From Desertimonas sp963772825 (lineage in GTDB: Bacteria; Actinomycetota; Acidimicrobiia; Acidimicrobiales; Ilumatobacteraceae), in NCBI GenBank assembly GCA_963772825.1, contig CAVYYX010000009.1, positions 62,001-126,000 on the forward strand: DNA of 64,000 bases, given 5' to 3'. Within the stretch, counting starts at the first letter, position 1, and each line of letters begins with the position of its first letter. The translations under genes were made by a program, and so were the position numbers. Below, piece by piece: positions 1 through 9,404 of the stretch. Under the pieces are notes generated by a model. That model saw nothing but the letters and a program-made list of their open reading frames with translations, did no database searches and was not told the DNA's origin.

Positions 1-1
1 G

Positions 2-328
2 CGCGCCACCGAGCGACCCACCGCCATCGTCTACGCCAACGACCTGATGGCGGTCGCTGGTGTCGCCGCCATCGCCCGCAGCGGGCGCCGCGTTCCGGAC
101 GACGTTTCGGTCGTCGGCTACGACGACATCGCCGTCGCCGCCCATCTACATCCGGCCCTGACCACGGTGACGCAGGACGCCATGGCCTGGGGGCGGGCAG
201 CGGCGCGCGCTGTGTTCGACCTCGTCGAGGGTGAATCCACCGACGATGTGGAGCTCGCGCCTGCACGTCTCGTCATCAGAGGGTCGACCGCCGCACCGGC
301 GGACGCAACCAAACCACCAAGGGGGTAA
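2..328 (+). CDS. LacI-family transcriptional regulator, C-terminal part (5' end outside window)
   Basis: About 108 residues of an open frame entering from the left edge. The motif VSVVGYDDIAVAAHLHPALT and the later LVIRGST are the closing segments of the periplasmic-binding-protein-like effector domain of LacI/GalR repressors. The DNA-binding half lies upstream of the window. The stop TAA is two bases before the start of the sugar-binding protein, so it is probably co-transcribed with, and the local regulator of, the ABC sugar importer that follows. The ligand is unknown; the GH130 gene in the operon hints at a mannoside or related glycoside. Confidence 0.9.
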   Translation, partial: RATERPTAIVYANDLMAVAGVAAIARSGRRVPDDVSVVGYDDIAVAAHLHPALTTVTQDAMAWGRAAARAVFDLVEGESTDDVELAPARLVIRGSTAAPADATKPPRG

Positions 329-330
329 CC

Positions 331-1623
331 ATGAAGCTAAAGAACATCGCCGTGCTCGGCGCCGCAACGCTGATCGTCACGGCCGTCGGACTCCAGGGAG
401 CAGCCGCTGCCGGCGGCCGATCGGTCACCGGCGCCCTCGAATCGAGAGGGTCGATCACGATCTGGCTCTCCAACAACGCCGAGGAGAAGGCCTGGGGTGA
501 GGCGATGGTCGAGGCCTGGAACGCCGACCATCCCGACGAGGAGATCACCGCCGAGGAGATCCCCGCCGGCACGACGAGCGAGGAGGTCATCGGGGCGGCG
601 ATCACGGCCGGCAACGCACCGTGCCTCATCTTCAACACCGCTCCCGCTGCGGTCCCCCAGTTCCAGCGCCAGGGCGGGCTCGTGTCCCTCGACAGCTTCG
701 AAGACGGCGCCGACTACGTGGCCGCCCGCACGGGAGACGCCGCCGAGCAATACCGCTCGACCGACGGCGGCCTCTACCAGATGCCGTGGAAGGCCAACCC
801 GGTGATGATCATCTACAACAAGGCGATCTTCGAGGCGGCCGGCATCGATCCCGAGGCCCCGCCGCTGGCCACTCACGAGGAGTTCCTCGAAACGTCTCGC
901 GCCCTCGTCGAGTCCGGCGAGGTCACGGCCGCGATCTGGCCATCGCCGACCGGTGAGTTCTTCCAGAACTGGTTCGACTTCTACCCGTTGTTCATCGCCG
1001 AGACCGGTCAGCAGCTCGTCGAGGACGGGGCGGCGACGTTCGCGTCGGACGGTGGCTTCGCCGTCGCCGACTTCTGGCGGACGATGTACGAGGAGGGCCT
1101 CTCACCGCAGGAGCCCTACAACGGTGACGCCTTCGCCGCCGCAGAGTCGGCGATGTCGATCGTCGGGCCATGGGCGATCCCCGTGTACGGCGAGGACATC
1201 GAGTGGGGCGTCGTACCGGTGCCGACGTCCGGAGGCACAGCACCCGAGGAGACGTACACGTTCAGCGACGAGAAGTCGATCGGCCTGTTCACCGCCTGCG
1301 AGAACCAGGCAACGGCGTGGGACGTGCTCAAGTTCGCCACGAGCGAGGAGCAGGACGGCGCCCTGCTCGAGGCCACCGGCCAGATGCCGATGCGGACCGG
1401 GCTCGTCGACACGTACGCCGAGTACTTCGAAGCCAACCCTGACCTGGTCGTCTTCGCCGACCAAGCCGACCGGACCGTCGAGGTGCCCAACGTCGCCAAT
1501 TCGATCGAGGTTTGGCAGACGCTGCGCGACGCATGGTCGGAATCCGTCATCTTCGGCGACAGCGACCCGCAGGAGGCACTCACCGAAGCGGCGTCGACGA
1601 TCGACGAGCTCGTCGCCGAGTAA
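331..1623 (+). CDS. Extracellular sugar-binding protein of an ABC importer (family 1)
   Basis: 430 residues. An N-terminal signal peptide (MKLKNIAVLGAATLIVTAVG, then AAAAGG) has no lipobox cysteine. The mature part begins with ITIWLSNNAEEKAWGEAMVE, the usual opening of family 1 solute-binding proteins, and contains the sugar-binding-type segment MPWKANPVMIIYNKAIFEAAG. The start ATG has an AAGGGGG ribosome site six bases upstream. It is followed directly by two permease genes (TAATG overlap). No ATPase gene is present in the operon, as is common for carbohydrate importers that share a genome-wide MsiK-type ATPase. The substrate is not evident from sequence. Confidence 0.93.
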   Translation: MKLKNIAVLGAATLIVTAVGLQGAAAAGGRSVTGALESRGSITIWLSNNAEEKAWGEAMVEAWNADHPDEEITAEEIPAGTTSEEVIGAAITAGNAPCLIFNTAPAAVPQFQRQGGLVSLDSFEDGADYVAARTGDAAEQYRSTDGGLYQMPWKANPVMIIYNKAIFEAAGIDPEAPPLATHEEFLETSRALVESGEVTAAIWPSPTGEFFQNWFDFYPLFIAETGQQLVEDGAATFASDGGFAVADFWRTMYEEGLSPQEPYNGDAFAAAESAMSIVGPWAIPVYGEDIEWGVVPVPTSGGTAPEETYTFSDEKSIGLFTACENQATAWDVLKFATSEEQDGALLEATGQMPMRTGLVDTYAEYFEANPDLVVFADQADRTVEVPNVANSIEVWQTLRDAWSESVIFGDSDPQEALTEAASTIDELVAE

Positions 1624-2570
1624 TGACCGCGGCCACTACGGCCGTGCCCTCCGGCGCCACGCACCCCGGCGTGGCGCCGTCCAAGCGCGACCGCGTTCCC
1701 CTTCGGAAGCAGCTCACCGGCTTCCTGTTCGTTTCGCCCTGGGTGGTGTTCTTCGTCGGCATCTTCGCCTACCCGCTCGGGTTCGCCGTGTGGATGTCGT
1801 TCTACGACTACTTCTTCGCCGCACCCGGCGCCGACGTCGACCGGCCGTTCGTCGGGTTCGACAACTACACGGACGCCCTCGGCGACGAGGACGTGCGCCA
1901 ATCATTCAGGAACATCATCGTGTTCCTCGTCATCAACGTTCCGCTCACCGTTGTCCTGGCGGTGACCCTGGCAGTGGCCCTGAACGCGGCGATCCCGTTC
2001 CGTTCGTTCTTCCGCACTGCCTACTACCTGCCCTACGTCACGGCGAGCGTCGCCACGATCGGGGTGTGGCTGTGGCTGTTCAGCGGCAACGGACTGGTCA
2101 ACACGCTCCTCGGGCCGCTTGCGCCCGACCCGACGTGGCTGATCAACGAGCGGCTGGCGATGCCGTCGATTGCCATCTACGTCACGTGGAAGCAGCTCGG
2201 CATGTATGTCCTGCTCTATCTGGCCGCCTTGCAGAACGTCCCCAAGGAGCTGTACGAGGCGGCGTCCGTCGATGGCGGCGGTCGCTGGGCGTCGTTCCGC
2301 ACCGTCACCTGGCCCGGAGTCAGGCCGGCCACCACGCTGGTGCTCCTACTGGCGATCATCACCGGCTCCAACCTGTTCACCGAGCCCTATCTGCTCACCG
2401 GCGGCGGCGGGCCCAACGGAGCGTCAGCCTCGCCGGTGCTGATCATGTACCAGACCGGAATCCAGCAGGGTGACGCCGGAGCCGGGGCGGCGATCGGGGT
2501 GATGCTCGTGATCTTCGTGGCCGTGCTCACGCTCCTCGTCCGACGGATCAGCGAAGGCAGCGGGAAGTGA
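1623..2570 (+). CDS. ABC sugar transporter permease (MalF type)
   Basis: 315 residues. The start ATG overlaps the upstream stop as TAATG. A cytoplasmic N-terminus rich in basic residues precedes about six hydrophobic segments (first around FLFVSPWVVFFVGIFAYPLG). The EAA loop that docks the ATPase is visible as LYEAASVDGGGRWASFRTVT. This loop and the order after a family 1 binding protein identify it as the first of the two membrane subunits of a carbohydrate importer. It is translationally coupled to both neighbours. Confidence 0.93.
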   Translation: MTAATTAVPSGATHPGVAPSKRDRVPLRKQLTGFLFVSPWVVFFVGIFAYPLGFAVWMSFYDYFFAAPGADVDRPFVGFDNYTDALGDEDVRQSFRNIIVFLVINVPLTVVLAVTLAVALNAAIPFRSFFRTAYYLPYVTASVATIGVWLWLFSGNGLVNTLLGPLAPDPTWLINERLAMPSIAIYVTWKQLGMYVLLYLAALQNVPKELYEAASVDGGGRWASFRTVTWPGVRPATTLVLLLAIITGSNLFTEPYLLTGGGGPNGASASPVLIMYQTGIQQGDAGAGAAIGVMLVIFVAVLTLLVRRISEGSGK

Positions 2571-3418
2571 AGGGCGCCGCCGGGAGCAGGGGGGACCATG
2601 CCGTGCTGCGGCTGGTGCTGCTGTTCGCCGGGGCCTTGGCATTCGTCTTCCCCTTCTACTACATGCTCATCGGGTCGTTGCAGGAGGAACCGGACACCGA
2701 CCTCAGCGGCGCTTTGCCCAGCCCGGCGAATCTGACCTTGGAGAACTATCGCGACATCAACGGCAGCATCGACCTGCTCGGTTCGCTGCTCAACTCGACG
2801 ATCGTGACGATCGGCGTGTTGACCGCGACGCTGTTCTTCGGTCTGCTCGCCGGCTACGCGCTGGCCGTGCTGCACTTCCGCGGGCGGGGCGCGGCGTTCG
2901 CCAGCGTCCTGCTCGTACAGACAATCCCGTTCCAGCTGTTGATGATCCCGCTGTACGTCCTGCTCGTCCGCGACTACGGCTTCGGGGACAGCTACATCGG
3001 GATGATCCTGCCGTTCGCCATCAACTCGGCGGCGGTGTTCATCTTCCGGCAGTTCTTCGTCCAACTCCCCCGCGAGCTGTTCGACGCGGCGCGCATCGAC
3101 GGGGCCAGCGAGTGGCGGATCCTGTGGCGCATCGCCGTGCCCCTCGCCAAGCCGGCGATCCTCACGGCCACGCTGCTCACGTTCATCGGGCCGTGGAACG
3201 AGTTCCTGTGGCCGTTCCTGATCACCAAGAAGGCCGACATGCAACCGCTGGCCGTGTCGCTGGCCAACTACATCGAGAACCTGGCGGGTCGCGCGTCCAA
3301 CCCGTTCGGCGCCGTTCTGGCCGGGGCGTGCGTGCTGGCGGCACCGGTGGTCATCCTGTTCATCATCTTCCAGCGCCACTTCGTGTCGACCGACCTCGGT
3401 TCCGGGGTCAAGGGGTGA
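2567..3418 (+). CDS. ABC sugar transporter permease (MalG type)
   Basis: 283 residues. The GTG start overlaps the previous stop as GTGA. Six predicted membrane segments; the first is LRLVLLFAGALAFVFPFYYM. The ATPase-contact EAA loop reads LFDAARIDGASEWRILWRIA, typical of MalG-type subunits. It pairs with the preceding permease and should deliver the bound glycoside into the cytoplasm, where the GH130 enzyme encoded next (another GTGA overlap) could process it. Confidence 0.93.
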   Translation: MKGAAGSRGDHAVLRLVLLFAGALAFVFPFYYMLIGSLQEEPDTDLSGALPSPANLTLENYRDINGSIDLLGSLLNSTIVTIGVLTATLFFGLLAGYALAVLHFRGRGAAFASVLLVQTIPFQLLMIPLYVLLVRDYGFGDSYIGMILPFAINSAAVFIFRQFFVQLPRELFDAARIDGASEWRILWRIAVPLAKPAILTATLLTFIGPWNEFLWPFLITKKADMQPLAVSLANYIENLAGRASNPFGAVLAGACVLAAPVVILFIIFQRHFVSTDLGSGVKG

Positions 3419-4470
3419 TTCCGTACCGCCTTCAACGTCTCGGCATCGTCATGGAGCCGGAGCCGGGTTCGCCGGACGAGATCGAGGGCGTTCTAAATCC
3501 GGCCACCGGCACGACGCCCGATGGGGTGCTTCATCTGCTGCCGCGACTGGTCGCCAGGGGCAACGTGTCTCGGGTTGGGCTCGCCCGCATCATCGTCGGC
3601 GATGGCGTGCCGGTCGGCGTCGAGCGACGTGGCGTGGTCTTGGAGCCGGCGATGACCTGGGAGCGCGGCGCCACCCATGCGGGGGTCGAGGATCCGCGCG
3701 TGACGTTCGTTCCGACGCTCGGGCTGCACCTGATGACGTACGTCGCCTTCGGGCCCCTCGGCCCACGCATCGCCGTTGCCGTGTCGGACGACCTGGTGAC
3801 GTGGCGGCGGCTGGGACCGCTGCTGTTCGCCTTCCAACCTGAGTGGGACGTCGACCTCAACCTGTACCCGAACAAGGACGCCGTGTTCTTCCCCGAGCCG
3901 GTGCCCGGCCCGGATGGCGAGCCGTGCTACGCGATGCTCCACCGGCCGATGTGGCGGGCCGACTGGCTCGGCCTCGCCGACTCCCTGCCGGCGCCAACAT
4001 CGATCGGCGATGACCGTCCGGGCATCTGGATCTCGTACGTCAAGGCCAACGCCGTCGAGGCCGATGTACGGGCGATCACGGCGATGCACGGGCACCGCTG
4101 CGTGGCGCTCAGCGAGTTCGACTACGAGTCCGCCAAGATCGGCGCCGGCCCACCACCGATCCGCGTCCCGGAAGGCTGGTTGCTCGTCCACCACGGTGTC
4201 GCCGGCGACGTCGACGTCGGATTCGATCCCTCGACGGGTGGCTCCGCGGTGTACTGCGCTGGAGCGATGCTGCTCGACCCCGACGACCCGTCTCGGGTGC
4301 TGGACCGAACGCCCGAGCCACTGATGCGGCCGGAGACCCGCGACGAGCTCGTGGGCACCGTGGCCAACGTCGTGTTTCCGACCGCGATCGCGACGATCGG
4401 CGAGCGCCGGTTCGTCTTCTACGGGATGGCCGACGCCCGCATCGGCGTCGCCGAGCTCCTCCGCCACTGA
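3415..4470 (+). CDS. Glycoside hydrolase family 130 protein (mannoside phosphorylase-like)
   Basis: 351 residues; GTG start overlapping the permease stop as GTGA. It shows GH130 hallmarks: VEDPRVTFVPTLG near residue 95, AKIGAGPPPIRVPEGWLLVH around residue 240, and the closing FVFYGMADARIGVAEL. GH130 enzymes are five-bladed propellers, most of which phosphorolyse beta-mannosides using inorganic phosphate; some are hydrolases. Its place as last gene of the LacI-ABC operon suggests it degrades the imported oligosaccharide inside the cell. Which linkage it cuts cannot be read from sequence. Confidence 0.88.
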   Translation: MIPYRLQRLGIVMEPEPGSPDEIEGVLNPATGTTPDGVLHLLPRLVARGNVSRVGLARIIVGDGVPVGVERRGVVLEPAMTWERGATHAGVEDPRVTFVPTLGLHLMTYVAFGPLGPRIAVAVSDDLVTWRRLGPLLFAFQPEWDVDLNLYPNKDAVFFPEPVPGPDGEPCYAMLHRPMWRADWLGLADSLPAPTSIGDDRPGIWISYVKANAVEADVRAITAMHGHRCVALSEFDYESAKIGAGPPPIRVPEGWLLVHHGVAGDVDVGFDPSTGGSAVYCAGAMLLDPDDPSRVLDRTPEPLMRPETRDELVGTVANVVFPTAIATIGERRFVFYGMADARIGVAELLRH

Positions 4471-4472
4471 CC

Positions 4473-4555
4473 GATTGGAGTGTTTCCTGCGATTGGAGTG
4501 TCACCTGCCGGGAAACTCGACACGTGGCACTCCGACGGCAGCAAACACTCCAATC
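4473..4555. repeat. Palindromic repeat family B, copy 1
   Basis: Nested inverted repeat of 83 bases. The outer arms are perfect: GATTGGAGTGTTT at the left and AAACACTCCAATC at the right. Inside lies a second, imperfect GGAGTG...CACTCC pair. It fills the gap between two convergent genes, and the right edge supplies the TGA stop of the minus-strand ATPase gene. Related copies occur at 27488 and 62535. A hairpin here could act as a bidirectional terminator, although there is no U tract. Confidence 0.85.
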
Positions 4556-6095
4556 AGGAGGGGCCGGGGTCGCCGGCGCCGGCCATCATCATGCCGAGGC
4601 GGCGCGTGGTGCAGGCGGGGCGGTCGAGTGTGCCGACGATCTGACCGGCGAGCATCACGGCGACGCGGTCGCTGAGGGCGAGCACCTCGTCGAGGTCCTC
4701 GGAGATCACGAGCACGGCGAGGCCCGCGTCACGCGCCGCCATCAGCCGGGCATGGATGTACTCGGCCGCCCCGATGTCGACGCCACGGGTCGGCTGCGAG
4801 GCGAGCAGCACGCGCCGTGCCGACGTCACCTCCCTGGCCATGATCAGCTTCTGGATGTTGCCGCCGGACAGGTTGCGCGTCGGGGTGTCGAGGCCGGGGG
4901 TCCGCACGGCGAACTCGCCCACGAGGCGTTCGGCGTGCTGGCGGATCGCTCCCCGGCGGAGCATGCCGCGACGGGCGAACGGCCGCCGTCCATGGTCGAG
5001 GAGCATGAGGTTCTCCCACACGGCGAACGACGCGATGGCACCGTCGCGCATGCGCTCCTCAGGGACGTAGGCCAGTCCGCTCGCCCGCACGTGTCGCGGT
5101 GACGAGCCGTCGATCTCCTCGCCGCCGATCGTGATGACGCCGGCGGTCGGCGGGCGCAGGCCGGCGATCGCCTCGGCCAGCTCGCGCTGCCCGTTGCCCG
5201 AGACGCCGGCGATGCCGAGCACCTCGCCGGCGCGCACGTCCAGCGACAGGTCGTCGACGGAGGTCTGCGCCCGGTCGCCCATCACGGTCAGCCCACGCAC
5301 CGCCAACATGACGTCGGCCGGCGCCCGATCGGTGCGGTCGGGGACGAGCTTGACCGGGCGGCCGACCATCAGGTCGGCGAGCTCCTGGCGAGAGGTGCGC
5401 TCCGGGCGCACCTCACCGGTCACGACCCCATCGCGCATCACGGTGATCCGATCGGCGAACGCCATCACCTCGTGCAGCTTGTGGGAGATGAACACGAGTC
5501 CGCGACCTGCGTCGGCCATCCGCCGCAGCGTGGCGAGCAGCTGGTCGACCTCCTGCGGGGTCAGGACCGCAGTCGGCTCGTCGAGCACGAGCAGGCGGGT
5601 CTCGTGGAACACCGCCTTGAGGATCTCGACCCGCTGCCGCTCCCCCACCGAGAGCTGCCAGACCTTGGCGTGGGGATGGACCCCGAGCTCGTACTCGGCG
5701 CTGAGCTCGGCGAGGCGTTCGGCGATGGCTTTCAGGCCCACCGCGCCGAAGGGGTTCGATCCCTGCCCGAGGGCGACGTTCTCGGCGACCGTCAGCGTCG
5801 GCACGAGCATGAAGTGCTGGTGGATCATCCCGATGCCGGCGGCGATCGCGTCGCTCGGCGAGCGCACACGCAGCGGCTGGCCGTCGAGCAGCACCTCGCC
5901 GGAGGCGGCCTTCTGCAGGCCGAACAGCACGCGCATCAGCGTGCTCTTGCCGGCACCGTTCTCGCCGAGGAGGGCGTGTACCTCCCCGGCGCGAACCTCG
6001 AAGTCGACGTTGTCGTTGGCGACCACGCCGGGGAACCGCGTCGTGATGCCGCGCATCTGCAACAGCGGCGTTCCCGGCGTCGTCACCATCGGCAT
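4554..6095 (-). CDS. ABC transporter ATP-binding protein with two ATPase domains (nucleoside/simple sugar type)
   Basis: 513 residues. The first domain has Walker A GENGAGKS, signature LSVGERQR and Walker B VLDEPTAVLTP. The second has the degenerate P-loop GVSGNGQR and the signature LSGGNIQK followed by ASQPTRGVDIGA. This asymmetric layout belongs to the RbsA/YufO group that powers ribose-type and BMP-dependent nucleoside importers. The start overlaps the binding-protein stop (TGATG). The stop TGA is made by the edge of the palindromic repeat at 4473-4555. Confidence 0.93.
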   Translation of the reverse strand: MPMVTTPGTPLLQMRGITTRFPGVVANDNVDFEVRAGEVHALLGENGAGKSTLMRVLFGLQKAASGEVLLDGQPLRVRSPSDAIAAGIGMIHQHFMLVPTLTVAENVALGQGSNPFGAVGLKAIAERLAELSAEYELGVHPHAKVWQLSVGERQRVEILKAVFHETRLLVLDEPTAVLTPQEVDQLLATLRRMADAGRGLVFISHKLHEVMAFADRITVMRDGVVTGEVRPERTSRQELADLMVGRPVKLVPDRTDRAPADVMLAVRGLTVMGDRAQTSVDDLSLDVRAGEVLGIAGVSGNGQRELAEAIAGLRPPTAGVITIGGEEIDGSSPRHVRASGLAYVPEERMRDGAIASFAVWENLMLLDHGRRPFARRGMLRRGAIRQHAERLVGEFAVRTPGLDTPTRNLSGGNIQKLIMAREVTSARRVLLASQPTRGVDIGAAEYIHARLMAARDAGLAVLVISEDLDEVLALSDRVAVMLAGQIVGTLDRPACTTRRLGMMMAGAGDPGPS

Positions 6096-7240
6096 CAGCC
6101 CGTCGTCGCCGGCGCGTCGGTACCCGCCGGCGCCTCGGTCCCCGCCGGTGCCTCGGTCCCCGCCGGTGCCTCGGTCCCAGCCGGTGCCTCGGAGCCCTCG
6201 GTTGCCGTCGTCGTCTCCGGCGCGGCGACTGAAACCCCCGTCTCCAACTCTCCGCTGGCGAGGGCGGCGATCGTCGCCTCGGCGGTGCTCATCGCGTCGG
6301 CCGGGACCTCGTAGTCAGGGTTGAACTCGATGACCAGGCCGTCGTTGGCGAGGTTGATCTCGTACGACTGGCCACCGAGCGTTCCGCCGGTGATGCCGGC
6401 GATCAGCTCGGTGAGCACGACTTCCCAGTGGTACACCTGGTTGGCGACGACCACCGCTGGTGCCAGCTGAGTCTGGTTGCTCTGCGTGCCGAACCACGGC
6501 ACGCCGCGCTCGCTGGCGACACCGATCGCCCCAACCGTCATCTGCGCCGTGCCGGTAAGCACCGTGGCCCCGCCGTCGATGAACGACGTCGCCGCCTCGG
6601 CGGCCAGTGCCGTGTCACTGAACGAGTCGGTGTAGTTGACGCCAACCTCGAGGTCGGCGTTCGCCGCCGTCGCCCCGGCGACGAACCCGTCGACGTAGAG
6701 CTTGGCGTCGCCCACCTCGATCGGGCCGATGACTCCGACGGACCCGTCGCCCGCCAGGTTCGCAGCCATCTCCCCCATCACGTAGCCGCCCTGGTCGGAC
6801 GCCGCGGCGTACGCCGAGACGTTGGGCAGCCCGAACGTGTCGGACTCGGTGCCCCAGGCGAACGCCACGTCGGGAAAGTCGGGGGCGATCTCGGCCAGCG
6901 GCCCGCCGTATTGCGAGCCGTGGGCGATCACCAGGTCGTAGTCACCTGACTCGGCATAGCCGCGAATCGCCCCGGCGGCGTCCTCGACGACGAACATGTT
7001 CTCGCTGAAGTCGTATTCGTCGATCACGTCGGCCTCTTCGAGCCGGTCGAGCGAGTCGATGATGCTCTGCGAGAACGCCAGGTCGTTGGCCGCGCTGGGC
7101 ATCACAACGGCGACGTCGAAGTCGTCGGAGTCGTCGTCCGACGCCGATGCCGCTCCGGTGGCGGCGGTGGCGCCGAGCACGAGGCTCGCCGCCATCGCTG
7201 CACGGCGCAGCCGGCGAACGTTCCGGTTGCTGGTTTCCAT
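6095..7240 (-). CDS. BMP-family substrate-binding protein with repetitive C-terminal tail
   Basis: 381 residues; SD GGAGG seven bases before the ATG. A signal peptide ends near GAASASDDD and has no lipobox. The segment DFDVAVVMPSAANDLAFSQS and the hinge motif IAHGSQYGGPLAEIAPDFPD are typical of BMP (PnrA-like) nucleoside-binding proteins. The last 40 residues are a low-complexity tail built from APAGTE units (18-base repeats at about 6113-6190), unusual for this family and possibly a spacer. It belongs to an importer operon with two permeases upstream and the ATPase downstream. Confidence 0.92.
   Translation of the reverse strand: METSNRNVRRLRRAAMAASLVLGATAATGAASASDDDSDDFDVAVVMPSAANDLAFSQSIIDSLDRLEEADVIDEYDFSENMFVVEDAAGAIRGYAESGDYDLVIAHGSQYGGPLAEIAPDFPDVAFAWGTESDTFGLPNVSAYAAASDQGGYVMGEMAANLAGDGSVGVIGPIEVGDAKLYVDGFVAGATAANADLEVGVNYTDSFSDTALAAEAATSFIDGGATVLTGTAQMTVGAIGVASERGVPWFGTQSNQTQLAPAVVVANQVYHWEVVLTELIAGITGGTLGGQSYEINLANDGLVIEFNPDYEVPADAMSTAEATIAALASGELETGVSVAAPETTTATEGSEAPAGTEAPAGTEAPAGTEAPAGTDAPATTG
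6113..6190. repeat. 18-base tandem repeat encoding APAGTE units
   Basis: Four to five copies of an 18-base unit (plus-strand reading GGTGCCTCGGTCCCCGCC with small variations). It lies in frame in the binding-protein gene and encodes an Ala-Pro-Ala-Gly-Thr-Glu repeat at the protein C-terminus. Being a multiple of three, copy-number changes would only lengthen or shorten the tail. Confidence 0.9.
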
Positions 7241-7277
7241 GTTTCCTCCTGGGGGTTGTGCTGGTTGATGGAGAGGT

Positions 7278-8213
7278 CTAGCCGCCGCGGACGAATGGCA
7301 GCGTCAGCGCCGCCGGTTGCTCGACGCGGCGACGAGCGATGACGACGAGGGCGACGACGGTGAGCACCGCCGGAGCCGCCGTGGCGAGGCTGGCGGTGCT
7401 GCCGCTGACGATGCCCAGCGTCTTGAGCTGGTTGACCGTGGCGTTGAGCAGACCGTAGAGGAACGCACCGGCGAAGACCCACAGCGGACGCCATGACCCG
7501 AAATAGACGAGCGCGACGGCGATGAATCCGATGCCGTTCGTGAGGTTCTGCTGGAACGTGCCGATCTCCAGGGCGAGGGCGGCACCTGCGACGCCCGCCA
7601 ACGTGTTGGCCACGAGGATCGTGACGGTCCGTGTGCCGTTGACGCTCACGCCGCGGCTGTCGGCGGCCTCGGGGTTCTCGCCGACGGCGCGCACGTTGAG
7701 CCCGAAGCGGGTGTGATTGATGAGCAGGGCGAGCAACGGCACGAGGGCGACGGACGCGAAAACGAGCAGGCTGTGATCGAAGAACATCCTGCCGATGTGC
7801 GGGATGTCGCCGAGCCCGGGGATCTCCCAGCGCTTCAACGTCGGTGCCGGAAGCGGGGTGCCGATGTGCTGGCGATAGAGCAACTCGGACATCCCCAACC
7901 CGAACAGGTAGACACCGATGCCGCTGATCCCCTGCTCCCCGTGGAAGACCAGCGTGACGATGGCGTACACAACCCCCATCGCCGCTCCGACGGCAGCCCC
8001 GGCGAGTACGGCGAGCCACAGGTTCTGCTGCTCCAACGCCACCCAATAGGCGAAGAAGGCACCGAGCAGCATCACCCCGTCGACGCCGAGGTTGAGCACG
8101 CCGCTGCGCTGTCCAAGCGTCTCCCCCAGGGCGGCGAAGGCGTACGGCGTCGTCAACCGCACCGCCGAGGCGACCGTCGCAACGAGCACCGAAACCGTGA
8201 AGAACTCACTCAT
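7278..8213 (-). CDS. ABC transporter permease, nucleoside/BMP type (YufQ-like)
   Basis: 311 residues and about eight to ten hydrophobic stretches. The conserved stretch ALGETLGQRSGVLNLGVDGV marks the permease family that pairs with BMP-type binding proteins and RbsA-type ATPases; GENPEAADSRGV is the matching cytoplasmic loop. It follows its partner permease after 22 bases and precedes the binding-protein gene by 37 bases. All four genes form one minus-strand operon. Confidence 0.93.
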   Translation of the reverse strand: MSEFFTVSVLVATVASAVRLTTPYAFAALGETLGQRSGVLNLGVDGVMLLGAFFAYWVALEQQNLWLAVLAGAAVGAAMGVVYAIVTLVFHGEQGISGIGVYLFGLGMSELLYRQHIGTPLPAPTLKRWEIPGLGDIPHIGRMFFDHSLLVFASVALVPLLALLINHTRFGLNVRAVGENPEAADSRGVSVNGTRTVTILVANTLAGVAGAALALEIGTFQQNLTNGIGFIAVALVYFGSWRPLWVFAGAFLYGLLNATVNQLKTLGIVSGSTASLATAAPAVLTVVALVVIARRRVEQPAALTLPFVRGG

Positions 8214-8235
8214 CGATGCACCATGAGTCGCTCAC

Positions 8236-9387
8236 TCACACCCCAACCTCGTCGAGGGCGAGCACCGACCCGTCGGTCGAGTCGTGGGGAGCGCCTGCCT
8301 GCGGTCTCGAGGTGCGCAGCATGATGCGGCGACGGACGTCGACGCTGGCGACGACGAACAAGACGACGATCCCGTTGAGGGCGACAACGAGCGACGCCGG
8401 GATCTGGATCTCCCGCTGCATCGCGTTGGCCCCGACGAGCAACCCACCGAAGAGGAACGAGGCAGGGATCGTCCACAGCGGATGAAGCGCTCCGAACAGG
8501 GCGGCGACGATGCCGTTGAAGCCGGCCGAGCCGGTGAACCCCGTCGACGAACCATCGGTGATGAACCGGTGGCTCTCGCTGCCGAACACGAGGATCGCTC
8601 CGGCGAGCCCGCACAGCGCACCGCTCAATGTCAGGGCGAGCATCGTCATCGAGCGCACCGGGATGCCGGCATAGCGGGCTGCATCCGGGCCGGCGCCGAC
8701 GGCACGGACCCGATACCCGGCGCTCGACTGCCAGAGAAACACCCAGGCAGCGACGGCCAGGCCGACGGCGATCACCACGCCGAGGTGCAGGCGTGTGCCC
8801 CCGAGGAGGATCGGCAGGTCGGCGTTGGGCGAGAGCCGCTCCGTCTGCGGGATGCGCGCCCCGCTCTCCGCTTGGGCGGGGTCGATCAACGGGCCGCGCA
8901 GCAGATACGTCACGACCTGCACGGCGACGATGTTGAGCATGATCGTCGAGAGGATCTCATTGACGCCGAGGTAGGCCTTGAGTGCACCGGGGATCGCCCC
9001 CCACAGCCCGCCGCCGAGCGTGCCGGCGACGAGCACGAGCGGGAGCAGGGCGGGGCGGGGCAGATCGCCGAGGGCGATGGCGGCGACGGTCGAGAACAGC
9101 GCCCCGAGGAGGATCTGGCCCTCGCCGCCGACGTTGATCACACGTGCCCGAAAGGCGATGCAGATCCCGGTACCGACGAGGAGCAGTGGTGTCGCCTTGA
9201 GGGCGGTGTCGGCCAACTCGGAGCGACCGCCAAAGGCCCCCGAGATGAGCGCCTTGAAACCTTCCCACGGCGACGCGCCGAGCAGCCAGATCATCACCGC
9301 GCCGACGGCGAACGCACCGAGGGCCGCGATCAGCGGAACCATCACGCCGAGCCGCGACGTCAGATGACGTTCGGCGGGACGGGGCAT
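8236..9387 (-). CDS. ABC transporter permease, nucleoside/BMP type (YufP-like)
   Basis: 383 residues from an ATG at 9387 (MPRPAERHL), chosen because the first membrane segment follows within 20 residues. Multiple hydrophobic helices and the loop AVGAGPDAARYAGIPVRSMT are typical of the larger permease of BMP-type nucleoside or simple-sugar importers; RVINVGGEGQILLGALFS is the family's conserved N-terminal motif. First gene of the four-gene minus-strand importer operon. No regulator gene is adjacent. Confidence 0.92.
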   Translation of the reverse strand: MPRPAERHLTSRLGVMVPLIAALGAFAVGAVMIWLLGASPWEGFKALISGAFGGRSELADTALKATPLLLVGTGICIAFRARVINVGGEGQILLGALFSTVAAIALGDLPRPALLPLVLVAGTLGGGLWGAIPGALKAYLGVNEILSTIMLNIVAVQVVTYLLRGPLIDPAQAESGARIPQTERLSPNADLPILLGGTRLHLGVVIAVGLAVAAWVFLWQSSAGYRVRAVGAGPDAARYAGIPVRSMTMLALTLSGALCGLAGAILVFGSESHRFITDGSSTGFTGSAGFNGIVAALFGALHPLWTIPASFLFGGLLVGANAMQREIQIPASLVVALNGIVVLFVVASVDVRRRIMLRTSRPQAGAPHDSTDGSVLALDEVGV

Positions 9388-9404
9388 TGACGGAATGTAA
9401 ACGA